NCBI GenBank assembly: GCA_037446395.1 | Contig: JBBIIP010000003.1 | Location: forward strand, 100,164 to 164,163 | Source: JAAYJT01 sp037446395 | Lineage (GTDB): Bacteria; Bacteroidota; Bacteroidia; Bacteroidales; JAAYJT01 | Direction: 5' to 3' | Length of the DNA stretch: 64,000 nt | Shown: positions 35,887 through 44,485 of the stretch, piece by piece | Layout: every line of letters starts with the position of its first letter | Position numbering within the stretch: position 1 is the first letter of the stretch | The notes under the pieces: generated by a model | The model's database searches: none | Seen by the model: the letters and a program-made list of their open reading frames with translations, nothing else | Told to the model about the DNA's origin: nothing | Translations under genes and position numbers: made by a program

Positions 35887-37434
35887 ATGACACTGCAAAA
35901 AAAGTCGTCAGAGCTTAGAAGGCGAATGCAGGAAGCCTTGATGGGTGGAGGCGCTAAAGCAATAGAGAAACAGAAAGCCACGGGTAAAATGACTGCACGT
36001 GAAAGAATTATTGCATTGCTAGATCCAAAATCTTTTTACGAATACGATCTTTTTGTTGAGCACACCGCCAAGGATTTCGACATGAGCGATAAATACCTGC
36101 CGGGAGATGGCGTTGTTACGGGTACAGGCACCATCAATGGTTATCCGGTTTGCATTTTTGCCCAGGATTTCACTGTTGCAGGAGGCTCACTGGGGTGGAT
36201 GCATGCAAAAAAAATAACGAAAGTTATGGATCAGGCCATGAAGCTAAAGGTGCCCCTTATCGGCATCAACGACTCGGGTGGAGCGCGCATTCAGGAAGGG
36301 GTTAATTCATTGGCCGGATATGGCGAAATCTTCTATCGAAACACTCAGGCTTCAGGAGTTATTCCCCAAATTTCAGTGATTCTTGGCCCTTGTGCAGGCG
36401 GAGCGGTTTATTCTCCTGCTCTAACCGACTTTGTTTTTGTAGTGGATAAAATTTCGAAGATGTTCATTACAGGCCCAGAAGTAATTACAACTGTGTTGGG
36501 TGAAGAAATTTCCATGGAAGAACTGGGGGGGGCGCGCATTCAAGCTGAGATAACCGGAAATGCGCATTTTTTTGCAAACAGCGAACAGGAATGTTTCGAC
36601 CAGATTAAGCGGCTGTTGAGCTTCATCCCATGGAACAATACAAAAAAAGCCGAGGCATTTCCAAAGAAGCAACCACGCACCAGGCAATATAGTATCGAGA
36701 ATGTTTTCCCCACAAATCCTCGTCAACCCTACGATGTGAGAGACATTATCCGTTCAATCACCGACGATTCGGATTTCTTTGAGGTGCAGGAGATGTTTGC
36801 CCAGAATATCGTCATTGGGTTTGCACGCATGGCAGGAAACACAGTGGGTTTTGTAGCCAACCAACCAATGGTGCTTGCCGGTGTGCTCGATGTGGACTCA
36901 TCTGACAAGGCTGCCCGGTTTATTCGCTTTTGCGATTCATTTAACATTCCTCTTGTTACCCTGGTTGACCTTCCAGGCTACCTACCGGGCGTTGATCAGG
37001 AGCACGCAGGTGTAATCCGTCACGGAGCAAAGCTTCTCTATGCATATAGCGAAGCCTCTGTTCCCAAAATTACCGTGATTCTGCGTAAAGCATATGGTGG
37101 AGGTTATATTGCCATGTGTTCGAGTCATTTGCGTGCCGATTTTGTTTTTGCTTGGCCAACTGCCGAAATTGCAGTGATGGGCCCTGAAGGGGCTGCAAAT
37201 ATCATTTTCAGGAATGAGATCAAAAATGCCGAAAATCCTGATGAAATGCGCAAACAAAAGATCAAAGAATACAAAGAAAAGTTTGCAAACCCTTATGTTG
37301 CTGCTGCCTATGGTTATATAGAAGCGGTGATAGAACCAAGCGAAACACGCAGCCTGCTGATTCATTCACTCGAAATATCGTCAGACAAAAGCGAATTAAG
37401 GCCCTATAAAAAACACGGGATACCACCATTTTAA
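35887..37434 (+). CDS. Acyl-CoA carboxylase carboxyltransferase subunit (propionyl-/methylmalonyl-CoA type)
   Basis: A 515-residue carboxyltransferase with two crotonase-like halves. It shows the oxyanion-hole regions GGARIQEGVNSLAGYGEIF and GAVYSPALTDF in the first half, and YAYSEASVPKITVILRKAYGGGYIAMCS with AVMGPEGAANIIF in the second. It moves CO2 between biotin and an acyl-CoA (propionyl-CoA/methylmalonyl-CoA). The biotin carrier gene follows by 80 bases. Neither a biotin carboxylase nor the sodium-pump membrane subunits are nearby, so direction (carboxylation or Na+-coupled decarboxylation) cannot be told here. Confidence 0.93.
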   Translation: MTLQKKSSELRRRMQEALMGGGAKAIEKQKATGKMTARERIIALLDPKSFYEYDLFVEHTAKDFDMSDKYLPGDGVVTGTGTINGYPVCIFAQDFTVAGGSLGWMHAKKITKVMDQAMKLKVPLIGINDSGGARIQEGVNSLAGYGEIFYRNTQASGVIPQISVILGPCAGGAVYSPALTDFVFVVDKISKMFITGPEVITTVLGEEISMEELGGARIQAEITGNAHFFANSEQECFDQIKRLLSFIPWNNTKKAEAFPKKQPRTRQYSIENVFPTNPRQPYDVRDIIRSITDDSDFFEVQEMFAQNIVIGFARMAGNTVGFVANQPMVLAGVLDVDSSDKAARFIRFCDSFNIPLVTLVDLPGYLPGVDQEHAGVIRHGAKLLYAYSEASVPKITVILRKAYGGGYIAMCSSHLRADFVFAWPTAEIAVMGPEGAANIIFRNEIKNAENPDEMRKQKIKEYKEKFANPYVAAAYGYIEAVIEPSETRSLLIHSLEISSDKSELRPYKKHGIPPF

Positions 37435-37514
37435 TTTGCACCGGAATATTGTAGTGAATCAAGAGTTGATAACTTCCCCAAAAATAATGTTTTTTATCAT
37501 CAATCTAAAGGAGA

Positions 37515-37841
37515 ATGAAAGAAAGCAAACCCACCGAAACATTACAGAACTTTCTTGTTGATGGAGCAAAATATAAGACGCTCCTCTCGCGCAAATACAA
37601 CCTGAGAAAAGCATATGAACCAGTTGATCACAAGAAAATTGTTGCATTTATCCCCGGAACCATCAAGAAAGTTTATATCAAAACCGGTGACATTGTTAAA
37701 AAGGGAGACAAACTTTTAACCCTTGAAGCAATGAAAATGAGCAATAATGTAGTTTTCTCAACCAATGGAGTTGTGAAAGCAATCTACGTAAACTCAGGCG
37801 ATGTTGTTTCAAACAAACAGCTTCTCGCTGAGCTTGAGTAA
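37515..37841 (+). CDS. Biotin carboxyl carrier protein
   Basis: 108 residues. The last ~70 form a biotinyl/lipoyl domain with the biotinylation site EAMKM (Lys 74) between two beta hairpins (PGTIKKVYIKTGDIVKKGD and NGVVKAIYVNSGDVVSNKQLL). The N-terminal part (VDGAKYKTLLSRKYNLRKAYE) is a short family-specific extension. It supplies the biotin arm to the carboxyltransferase encoded just upstream. Confidence 0.93.
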   Translation: MKESKPTETLQNFLVDGAKYKTLLSRKYNLRKAYEPVDHKKIVAFIPGTIKKVYIKTGDIVKKGDKLLTLEAMKMSNNVVFSTNGVVKAIYVNSGDVVSNKQLLAELE

Positions 37842-37849
37842 AAAAAAGG

Positions 37850-38461
37850 CTAGTCACTCACCCTGAATTTGGCATTTTGCTGGTTGATAAACTCCAGAAC
37901 ATCGGCTCTGCCAAAACTGGTAGCAGAGGAAGTGATTATGCTCATTGGAGGGTGTTGCCATTCCTTAATTAAGTGTTCTTGATATAAGGCAATTTTTTGA
38001 GCCAGGTCGGTGCGGCTGAGTTTATCAGATTTTGTAAATAAAAGAACGAAAGGTATTTGTAGCGATGCAAGCCAATCCATCACCTGCTGATCATTTGCCT
38101 GGGGTTTTATTCGGGAATCAATCAAAAGAAAAACACACATAAGGTTGGATCGCTTAAGCAAGTACTGCTCAACCATTTTCTCCCAGGTCATCCGTTCTTT
38201 TTTCGATATGCGGGCAAAACCATATCCAGGCAAGTCGACCAAATACCATGACGCATCAATAAGAAAATGATTGATAATTCGTGTTTTTCCCGGTGTTACG
38301 GAGGTTTTGGCAAGCTTTTTCCGGCCGGTAATCATGTTTATAAGCGAAGATTTGCCCACATTTGATCGCCCAATGAAGGCATATTCAGGTAAATTCGGGG
38401 TTGGGCATTTTTCAACCGCAGTACAGCCTGAAATATATTCTGCACTTCGAATTTGTATCAT
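37850..38461 (-). CDS. engB: Ribosome biogenesis GTPase EngB/YsxC
   Basis: A 203-residue GTPase for large ribosomal subunit assembly. G motifs are clear: G1 GRSNVGKSS, G2 region KTSVTPGKT, G3 DLPGYG, G4 TKSDKL. Length is standard. Its ATG overlaps the TGA of the GNAT gene upstream (ATGA), so it is the third gene of the GlsA-GlsB-EngB unit. Confidence 0.95.
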   Translation of the reverse strand: MIQIRSAEYISGCTAVEKCPTPNLPEYAFIGRSNVGKSSLINMITGRKKLAKTSVTPGKTRIINHFLIDASWYLVDLPGYGFARISKKERMTWEKMVEQYLLKRSNLMCVFLLIDSRIKPQANDQQVMDWLASLQIPFVLLFTKSDKLSRTDLAQKIALYQEHLIKEWQHPPMSIITSSATSFGRADVLEFINQQNAKFRVSD

Positions 38462-39399
38462 GCTTCAGGATTTTCCGGCTTATATGTGTGCACGTGTCGC
38501 GATTTTTTCTTTTCATAAATATCTCCGATCGTAACAAGAATACCGGTTTCCTCGACATTGCCAAACCCACGGTTGATGGCAGTTCCAAAAGTCCGCATGG
38601 TGCCCGAAAGATTCATGTAAGCATTTACCAACGGAGGAATATTCTCTTTTAAGGCGCGAACTTCCCGAACAAGAATTTTGTAATTTTCCTCATAATTAGA
38701 ACCAATGAACGTGGCTTTCATAAGTGGAATATTCACATCAACCACCAGCGGTTCAAAGGGCTTAACAAGTGTATCATGATCCGGGAAATAGAGATTCATA
38801 AAATATAAGATGAGGTTCCTGGCCAATGGATTATAGTGGGGATACATCGTGATTTTACCAAAGAAATAATGAATTTCGGGGTTATCAACTACGATTGCCC
38901 CAAGTCCATCCCATAGATTATCGAGCGAATACATTCCACTTCGAATATTGTTGCTGGGTTGATAATTTGGCTGGACAAATGATCGGCCTAGTTCTACGAT
39001 ATTGGGAAGAAACTCTTTAATGAACCGGGGAGAAAACTTGAAAAGCTTTCCGGCAGGGCTATCCACATGGCCATGCTCGTCTACCTGGAGATACTTACCG
39101 AGTTTGAAGCGATACCCGCCCACAATTTCTTCGTCGCGAGGATTCCATACGATTAATTGCTGAAAAGGCTCCGGACACAGATCAAAGCTGTCAATATCAA
39201 TTTCCTTGTAAGTTCCTCCTCCAGCATCCCTGAATGTGACCTCTCGCAAGCGCCCGATCTCGCGAAGTGTGTTTGGTGCATTTTTCCAATTAACTACAAA
39301 TATTTCGTTATTGCCGTTGTTTGTGCGACGCAGGAATGTGGTTGTATTCAACTCAGACTTGATGAGCGCCGGATTGACGGGTGGCAAAATGTCCTGCAT
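38458..39399 (-). CDS. glsB: GNAT-family N-acyltransferase, probable glycine-lipid enzyme GlsB
   Basis: 313 residues from ATG 39399 (MQDILPP); the frame opens 18 codons earlier but would run into glsA. The sequence belongs to the hemolysin/OlsB-type GNAT group: REVTFRDAGGGTYKEIDIDSFDLCPEPFQQLIVWN and EIVGGYRFKLGKY, with ELGRSFVQP in the middle. In Bacteroides a GNAT of this type (GlsB) acylates glycine to make N-acyl glycine, and a PlsC-like GlsA completes the diacyl lipid. Both are adjacent here, 25 bases apart. Assignment is by family and neighbourhood; substrate (glycine, ornithine, serine) is inferred. Confidence 0.72.
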   Translation of the reverse strand: MQDILPPVNPALIKSELNTTTFLRRTNNGNNEIFVVNWKNAPNTLREIGRLREVTFRDAGGGTYKEIDIDSFDLCPEPFQQLIVWNPRDEEIVGGYRFKLGKYLQVDEHGHVDSPAGKLFKFSPRFIKEFLPNIVELGRSFVQPNYQPSNNIRSGMYSLDNLWDGLGAIVVDNPEIHYFFGKITMYPHYNPLARNLILYFMNLYFPDHDTLVKPFEPLVVDVNIPLMKATFIGSNYEENYKILVREVRALKENIPPLVNAYMNLSGTMRTFGTAINRGFGNVEETGILVTIGDIYEKKKSRHVHTYKPENPEA

Positions 39400-39424
39400 T
39401 GTTTTGATTTTTAATAAAACAAAT

Positions 39425-40273
39425 TTAGTGGTTTTTTGATTCGGCCAGGGCATAAACTTGTTTTTTCAGATCGGCAGCCCATTCATTGTCTTTTTTTGAC
39501 TTATCGAACGAAGTATACGGAATAGCCTTTCCAAACTTAATTCTGATGTTTTTATCCTTTTGTTTGAACATTTCATCTACAAGGAAGAACATTTCGATGT
39601 TGGCCTTAATACCAAGCTTAACGCGTAGGTTAGCCAGATTGTAGAAAAATGCAGAGTTTCTCCCTTGTATATGGGTTGGAACAACATCGCGCTCAAACCG
39701 ACGGGCCTTTGTGATAATTGTCTTTTTCCATTCGAGATCAACAACCTGTCCTTGCACCTTGCGGCTGCATAATCCTGCCGGGAAATATAAAATGGCGGAA
39801 CTGCCAGCAAAAGCTTTATCAAAAAGTTCCAGGTTTTCGATATTACGCCCATGCTTGTTGATGGGAATGAATAAGGGCTTCAGATTTGGAACATTCATCA
39901 GCAGGTCATTCACCGGGAAGAGCAAATCTTTTCGTATCCGACCAATTACCCACATGAGTGCCATTCCATCGAGGCCACCGAGTGGGTGATTTGCCGCGAC
40001 AACGAAACGGCCACCTGAAGGGATGTTTTCAATTCCTTCATATTCAACATTCACTCCAAATTCCTGCAAAATGGCCTCAATAAACTCAATGCCCATTTTT
40101 TCGCGATGGCGATCTAAAATCGCATTCAACTCATCCTGGTGAATAATTCGTTTAAAGTATCTTAATATAAAGCCGGGCAAGAACTTTAGCAGCCTGGGAT
40201 TTTTATCGGCCAGGGTACGCTCAAGGTTAATAAACCCTTCAGATGGTGTAATGTCTTGAAAATTTGCATCCAT
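39425..40273 (-). CDS. glsA: PlsC-like O-acyltransferase, probable glycine-lipid enzyme GlsA
   Basis: 282 residues of the lysophosphatidate acyltransferase-like fold. The acyltransferase motif reads NHPLGGLDG, an H-x5-D spacing rather than the classical H-x4-D. It is followed by FIPINKHGRNIEN and the YFPAGLCSRK motif. It would esterify the hydroxyl of N-3-hydroxyacyl-glycine made by the GNAT gene downstream. A phospholipid acyltransferase is the alternative, but the pairing argues for glycine/amino-acid lipid synthesis. Confidence 0.7.
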   Translation of the reverse strand: MDANFQDITPSEGFINLERTLADKNPRLLKFLPGFILRYFKRIIHQDELNAILDRHREKMGIEFIEAILQEFGVNVEYEGIENIPSGGRFVVAANHPLGGLDGMALMWVIGRIRKDLLFPVNDLLMNVPNLKPLFIPINKHGRNIENLELFDKAFAGSSAILYFPAGLCSRKVQGQVVDLEWKKTIITKARRFERDVVPTHIQGRNSAFFYNLANLRVKLGIKANIEMFFLVDEMFKQKDKNIRIKFGKAIPYTSFDKSKKDNEWAADLKKQVYALAESKNH

Positions 40274-40326
40274 AGGTTGGTTGATGAGTTCTGTGATGAT
40301 CGAGGCAGCATTAATCTATTTCTTCA

Positions 40327-40334
40327 CAAAGTTA
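40327..40334 (-). promoter_or_regulatory. Putative -7 element for glsA-glsB-engB
   Basis: The reverse strand reads TAACTTTG (TAnnTTTG), 54 bases before the glsA ATG. With the mraZ promoter it makes up a divergent spacer of 340 bases (40274-40613) with no gene in it. Confidence 0.4.
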
Positions 40335-40544
40335 AGCAGTTCAGTCGAATAATATGGATTAACAAAAATCAGCAATTTGATTCTACCCTAAATTTCCATA
40401 ACCACATCCAGCATATTTCAAAAAAATTTGGGTTCGACTCGCCCACTTTGCTCCTTTCTTTATGACACAACTCGCTCATTTTCTGCAACTTGAAAACCCA
40501 TTTTAAGCTTGGCAGCTTCGTTTTCCAGAAAAGTTATTAACAAA

Positions 40545-40571
40545 GTGGTAAAAAGTGGGATTTTGTGGGAG
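40545..40571 (+). promoter_or_regulatory. MraZ boxes (three direct repeats, 10-bp period)
   Basis: GTGG repeats begin at 40545, 40555 and 40565: GTGGTA, GTGGGA and GTGGGAG. MraZ binds direct repeats of this type spaced by one helical turn upstream of its own gene. Their place, 43-69 bases before the mraZ ATG and just upstream of a -7 element, fits autorepression of the whole cluster. Confidence 0.8.
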
Positions 40572-40580
40572 AAATGTATG

Positions 40581-40588
40581 TATATTTG
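40581..40588 (+). promoter_or_regulatory. Putative -7 element of the dcw promoter
   Basis: TATATTTG matches TAnnTTTG, 26 bases before the mraZ ATG and adjacent to the MraZ boxes. A TTTG at 40562-40565 is too close (15 bases) for an ideal -33 element. Confidence 0.5.
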
Positions 40589-40613
40589 ATAGCTAAAACC
40601 TAAAACAGCTTTT

Positions 40614-41078
40614 ATGTTCATTTTCAAGGACTCACAGGAATGCAGGATAGATTCGAAGGGCAGATTGCTGCTTCCGTCAATCTATCGCAAAGGCCTTGGC
40701 AATGCTGTTGCAGCAGGGTTTATCATAAAGCGTAGCATTTTTACGAAATCGCTCGAGCTCTATACAATGGAGCGATGGGAAGCCGAAGTAATAAAATTGC
40801 AAAAGTTGAACCGGTATAAAGCGAAAGATCAAAGGGTACTCAGAACGATCCTCTACGGAGCCAGAACGGTTGAAATGGACACAGCCGGCAGAATTCTTTT
40901 GCCTAAAGACCTTCTGAACTTCGCCGAAATAGAAGACGAGATCATGCTCTCTCCGGCATTGGCTTATCTGGAAATATGGAGTAAAAGGCTGTTCCTGAAG
41001 AACATTGAAGAATCAATAGAAACTCATCCGCAGGATGTTGAAGATGTCATGGGAGAAATTGGAATTGATCCTTATTGA
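40614..41078 (+). CDS. mraZ: Transcriptional regulator MraZ
   Basis: 154 residues with two SpoVT/AbrB-like swapped-hairpin domains, each with the DxxGR motif: DSKGRLLLPSIYR and DTAGRILLPKDL. It forms ring-shaped oligomers that bind the repeats at 40545-40571 and controls the division/cell-wall cluster it heads. Confidence 0.95.
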   Translation: MFIFKDSQECRIDSKGRLLLPSIYRKGLGNAVAAGFIIKRSIFTKSLELYTMERWEAEVIKLQKLNRYKAKDQRVLRTILYGARTVEMDTAGRILLPKDLLNFAEIEDEIMLSPALAYLEIWSKRLFLKNIEESIETHPQDVEDVMGEIGIDPY

Positions 41079-41085
41079 TTAAAAC

Positions 41086-41988
41086 ATGTATCATAAACCT
41101 GTATTGTTAAACGAAGCAGTTGAAGGGCTGGCAATCAAGCCTGAAGGCAAATATGCCGACCTTACCTTTGGTGGAGGAGGGCATAGCGCTGAGATATTGA
41201 AGCATATCGGTCCTTCCGGTACTCTCATTGCTTTTGACCAGGATGCGGATGCCCTAAAAAATCGGTTGGATGACAGTCGCTTTATCCTGATTCAATCAAA
41301 CTTTAGGTTTGCCAAAAACTTTTTGGGATTATATAAATTACTTCCGTTGCAAGGCGCCCTACTCGATTTGGGAGTCTCGTCATTTCAGTTTGATGCCAGC
41401 AGCAGAGGGTTTTCGACCAGGTTCGATGCTCCGCTTGATATGCGAATGAATAAGGCCTCGAAGTTAACAGCGAAGAAAATCGTAAATCAATACTCCGAAG
41501 AACAGCTTCGGCATTTATTCAAAAGCTATGGAGAAGTAGCCAATGCGCAAATTTTGGCTGCCGATATTTGTGCGGTTCGGCAGATTCATCCGGTTGAAAC
41601 CACCTTGCAGTTACTTGAAATTCTAAAAAAATTAAGTCCCAAAAACAAATTAAACAAATATGCGGCACAGGTTTTTCAGGCGTTGCGTATCGAAGTGAAC
41701 GAGGAACTTGTGGTTTTGAAAGAAATACTGCAACAAATGCCTTTGATTCTCGAGCCTGGTGGAAGGCTCGTTGTGATTTCATATCATTCGCTTGAAGATC
41801 GCTACGTTAAAAACGTAATGCGTTGCGGGAATACCGATGGGAATCTCGAAAAAGATTTCTATGGAAACATCCGGGCGCCATTTCGCCCAATAAATAAAAA
41901 GCCAATCCTGCCTTCTTCGGCAGAGTTGGCTGATAACCCCCGAAGCAGAAGTGCGAAGCTGAGAATAGCAGAAAGGCTTGATTCATGA
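41086..41988 (+). CDS. rsmH: 16S rRNA (cytosine-1402-N4)-methyltransferase RsmH
   Basis: A 300-residue SAM-dependent methyltransferase that modifies C1402 of 16S rRNA in the ribosomal P site. Landmarks: HKPVLLNEAVEGL at the start, DLTFGGGGHS for SAM binding, FDQDADAL, ALLDLGVSSFQFD, and LVVISYHSLEDR near the end. Ends in an ATGA overlap with the FtsL-like gene. Confidence 0.96.
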   Translation: MYHKPVLLNEAVEGLAIKPEGKYADLTFGGGGHSAEILKHIGPSGTLIAFDQDADALKNRLDDSRFILIQSNFRFAKNFLGLYKLLPLQGALLDLGVSSFQFDASSRGFSTRFDAPLDMRMNKASKLTAKKIVNQYSEEQLRHLFKSYGEVANAQILAADICAVRQIHPVETTLQLLEILKKLSPKNKLNKYAAQVFQALRIEVNEELVVLKEILQQMPLILEPGGRLVVISYHSLEDRYVKNVMRCGNTDGNLEKDFYGNIRAPFRPINKKPILPSSAELADNPRSRSAKLRIAERLDS

Positions 41989-42374
41989 AAGAGAACAAGC
42001 AAATTCGGAACGATAGACCCCAAAAAGCAAAAATCAGTGGAGCAAGCTTCGGGCAAATAATAACCAGTGTTTTAGGTGGCGGCATTCTCACACGCAAATC
42101 AGTTATGAAACAGCTGCCTTTTCTGATATACACAACCTTGCTTGCAATCATATATATAGCCAATAATTTCGCCGCAGAAAGACAAATAATTAAGATTGAC
42201 CGCTTGAAGAAAGAAAACGAAGTTCACAGGTTCGAGCAAATCTTGATGAACTCGAAACTGATGAGTATGAGCCAACGTTCAGAAATCATCAATCGCCTTA
42301 AAACCACAGGACTGAAAGAGTCTCTTGTGCCACCAGAAAAAATCTATTTTTCTACCCCTGCAAATCAACATTAA
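41985..42374 (+). CDS. FtsL-like cell-division protein
   Basis: 129 residues: a basic cytoplasmic N-terminus, one membrane segment (PFLIYTTLLAIIYIANNF, about 45-62) and a periplasmic helix with a heptad-like pattern (IDRLKKENEVHRFEQILMNSKLMSM). Position between rsmH and ftsI and this topology identify it as the Bacteroidota FtsL counterpart of the FtsQLB complex. Sequence similarity to E. coli FtsL is low, as usual. Confidence 0.82.
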   Translation: MKENKQIRNDRPQKAKISGASFGQIITSVLGGGILTRKSVMKQLPFLIYTTLLAIIYIANNFAAERQIIKIDRLKKENEVHRFEQILMNSKLMSMSQRSEIINRLKTTGLKESLVPPEKIYFSTPANQH

Positions 42375-44485
42375 TGGATAAAGACAAGAATATTGTTTTG
42401 AGTCGTATATATGGTATTTATTTTCTGATGTTTGTCATCGGAGTATTGATCATATGGAAGGCTGCCAATATTCAGATTGTCGAGGGGCCGGAATGGAGAG
42501 AGAAAGCGGAGAAAGTATTGTTGCGATATGAACACATTGAGCCAATCAGGGGAAACATATACTCCAGCGATGGTAATCTGCTGGCTGTTTCACTACCCGT
42601 TTTCGAAATCCGGATTGATGCTGCAAACACTTTCATTGACAATGCATATTTTTCAGCAAAGATTGATTCGCTCTCACACTGCCTTTCGCGGCTCTTTGGT
42701 GACAAGCCTGCAAAGCAATACAAAGATAGCCTGACAAAAGCAAGACAATCAAAAAACCGTTACTACCTTTTAAAAAGAAATGTCACATACCCTCAGCTCA
42801 AACAGCTTCGAACTTTTCCGATTCTAAATCTGGGAAAATTCAAGGGCGGTCTGATTGTCATAAAGCGCACAAGACGCGAATTGCCTTTCCGGAATCTTGC
42901 CTACCGCACCATCGGCTGGGATAAACCCGGCAGCGAAAACGACGTAGGAATGGAAGGCGCCTACAGTGACCTACTTTGCGGAACCGCCGGTAAACAACTA
43001 TTACAAAAAATAGGAAATGGCCATTGGAGGCCTTTAAATGATGAATTTGAAATTGAACCCCAAAATGGCCACGATATCATATCGTGCATTGATGTAGTGC
43101 TGCAAGATGTGGCAAATGAAGCGCTAAGGAAACAGCTTGTTGCGCAGGATGCCGACCAGGGTTGTGCAGTATTGATGGAGGTTCACACGGGTCACATTAA
43201 AGCAATCGCCAACCTGTCGCGCAATAGCAACGGTAATTTTGAAGAGCGGTTCAACTTTGCAATTGCCGAAAGTAGCGAACCTGGGTCAACCTTTAAGCTG
43301 GCTTCAGTTATCGCAGCCCTCGAAGACAAGGTTACTGACACGGGCCAAATCATCCATACAGGAAACGGAGTAATTAAATATGCCAATCGGGAAATGCGTG
43401 ACACCAAGGCCGGCGGCTATGGCCCCATTAGCCTTAAGCGAGCATTTGAGGTTTCGTCAAATGTTGGAATTTCGAAGGCAATCTATGATAATTACAATAA
43501 AAATCCGGAAACATTTATCGCCCGCCTTCATGGTATGTCTTTGAATAATTCACTGGGTATTGAAATTGCAGGAGAGGGCGCCCCATATATTAAACAACCC
43601 ACACATCGTACATGGAGCAAGGTGTCGCTGCCATGGATGTCGGTTGGTTATGAATTAAAAATTACTCCGCTTCAAACGCTGACTTTTTATAACGCTGTTG
43701 CAAACGGCGGGTGTATGGTAAAGCCAATGTTTGTTAAAGAATTCCGGCAATCGGGCATAACCATTGAAAAATTCGAACCAACCATCATCAATCCTGCCAT
43801 CGCATCTAAAGGCACCATTGCTAAAGCCCAGGCCATGCTGCTGGGGGTTGTCGAAAACGGAACGGCCAGTCATCTGAAAAACAGCAGCTACAAAATCGCC
43901 GGAAAAACAGGAACAGCTCAGATTGCTGTAGGTAATCAAGGATATAACAAATCAAACTACAAGGCCTCATTTGTTGGTTATTTCCCGGCAGATGACCCCA
44001 AATATAGTTGTATTGTAGTGATAAACAACCCTAAAAAAGAGCAATATTATGGAGGGGCAATTGCTGCCCCTGTCTTCAAAGAGATCGCCGACAGGGTGTA
44101 TGCCTACGACATAAGGATGCAACCGCGTATTGACACAGCATTCATGCCCCGGCAAGAAATTTTTCTCTCAGGATATCACAGCGATTTATTAAAAGATTTG
44201 AAAAGGATTGGATACTCTGTTGCTGATCCAATAAGTGGTGCTTGGGCTACAGCCAATACTTCACATAATGCTGTCTATTTTGACGAATACCCCATGCACA
44301 CAGGCGAGGTACCCGATGTTCGTGGAATGACCGCCAGAGATGCCATATTCCTTCTTGAGAAATGTGGCTTTATTCCTAAAGCCGAAGGTAAGGGTTTGGT
44401 AATTAAGCAGATACCAGAGGCCGGAAGCACTTCGGACAGCATCAAAGAAATTGTACTTCAATTAGCAATTTCGAGCAGCAAATGA
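42374..44485 (+). CDS. ftsI: Penicillin-binding protein 2/3 (FtsI), septal transpeptidase
   Basis: 703 residues. One N-terminal membrane segment (about 11-30), a dimerisation/pedestal region with EPIRGNIYSSDG, and a transpeptidase domain with active-site Ser in EPGSTFKL (Ser 305), SSNVGI and AGKTGTAQ. A C-terminal PASTA domain (from about residue 646, VPDVRGMTARDAIFLLEKCG) is present, as in Gram-positive PBPs and many Bacteroidota. It cross-links septal peptidoglycan with FtsW. Stop/start codons overlap on both sides. Confidence 0.95.
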   Translation: MDKDKNIVLSRIYGIYFLMFVIGVLIIWKAANIQIVEGPEWREKAEKVLLRYEHIEPIRGNIYSSDGNLLAVSLPVFEIRIDAANTFIDNAYFSAKIDSLSHCLSRLFGDKPAKQYKDSLTKARQSKNRYYLLKRNVTYPQLKQLRTFPILNLGKFKGGLIVIKRTRRELPFRNLAYRTIGWDKPGSENDVGMEGAYSDLLCGTAGKQLLQKIGNGHWRPLNDEFEIEPQNGHDIISCIDVVLQDVANEALRKQLVAQDADQGCAVLMEVHTGHIKAIANLSRNSNGNFEERFNFAIAESSEPGSTFKLASVIAALEDKVTDTGQIIHTGNGVIKYANREMRDTKAGGYGPISLKRAFEVSSNVGISKAIYDNYNKNPETFIARLHGMSLNNSLGIEIAGEGAPYIKQPTHRTWSKVSLPWMSVGYELKITPLQTLTFYNAVANGGCMVKPMFVKEFRQSGITIEKFEPTIINPAIASKGTIAKAQAMLLGVVENGTASHLKNSSYKIAGKTGTAQIAVGNQGYNKSNYKASFVGYFPADDPKYSCIVVINNPKKEQYYGGAIAAPVFKEIADRVYAYDIRMQPRIDTAFMPRQEIFLSGYHSDLLKDLKRIGYSVADPISGAWATANTSHNAVYFDEYPMHTGEVPDVRGMTARDAIFLLEKCGFIPKAEGKGLVIKQIPEAGSTSDSIKEIVLQLAISSSK

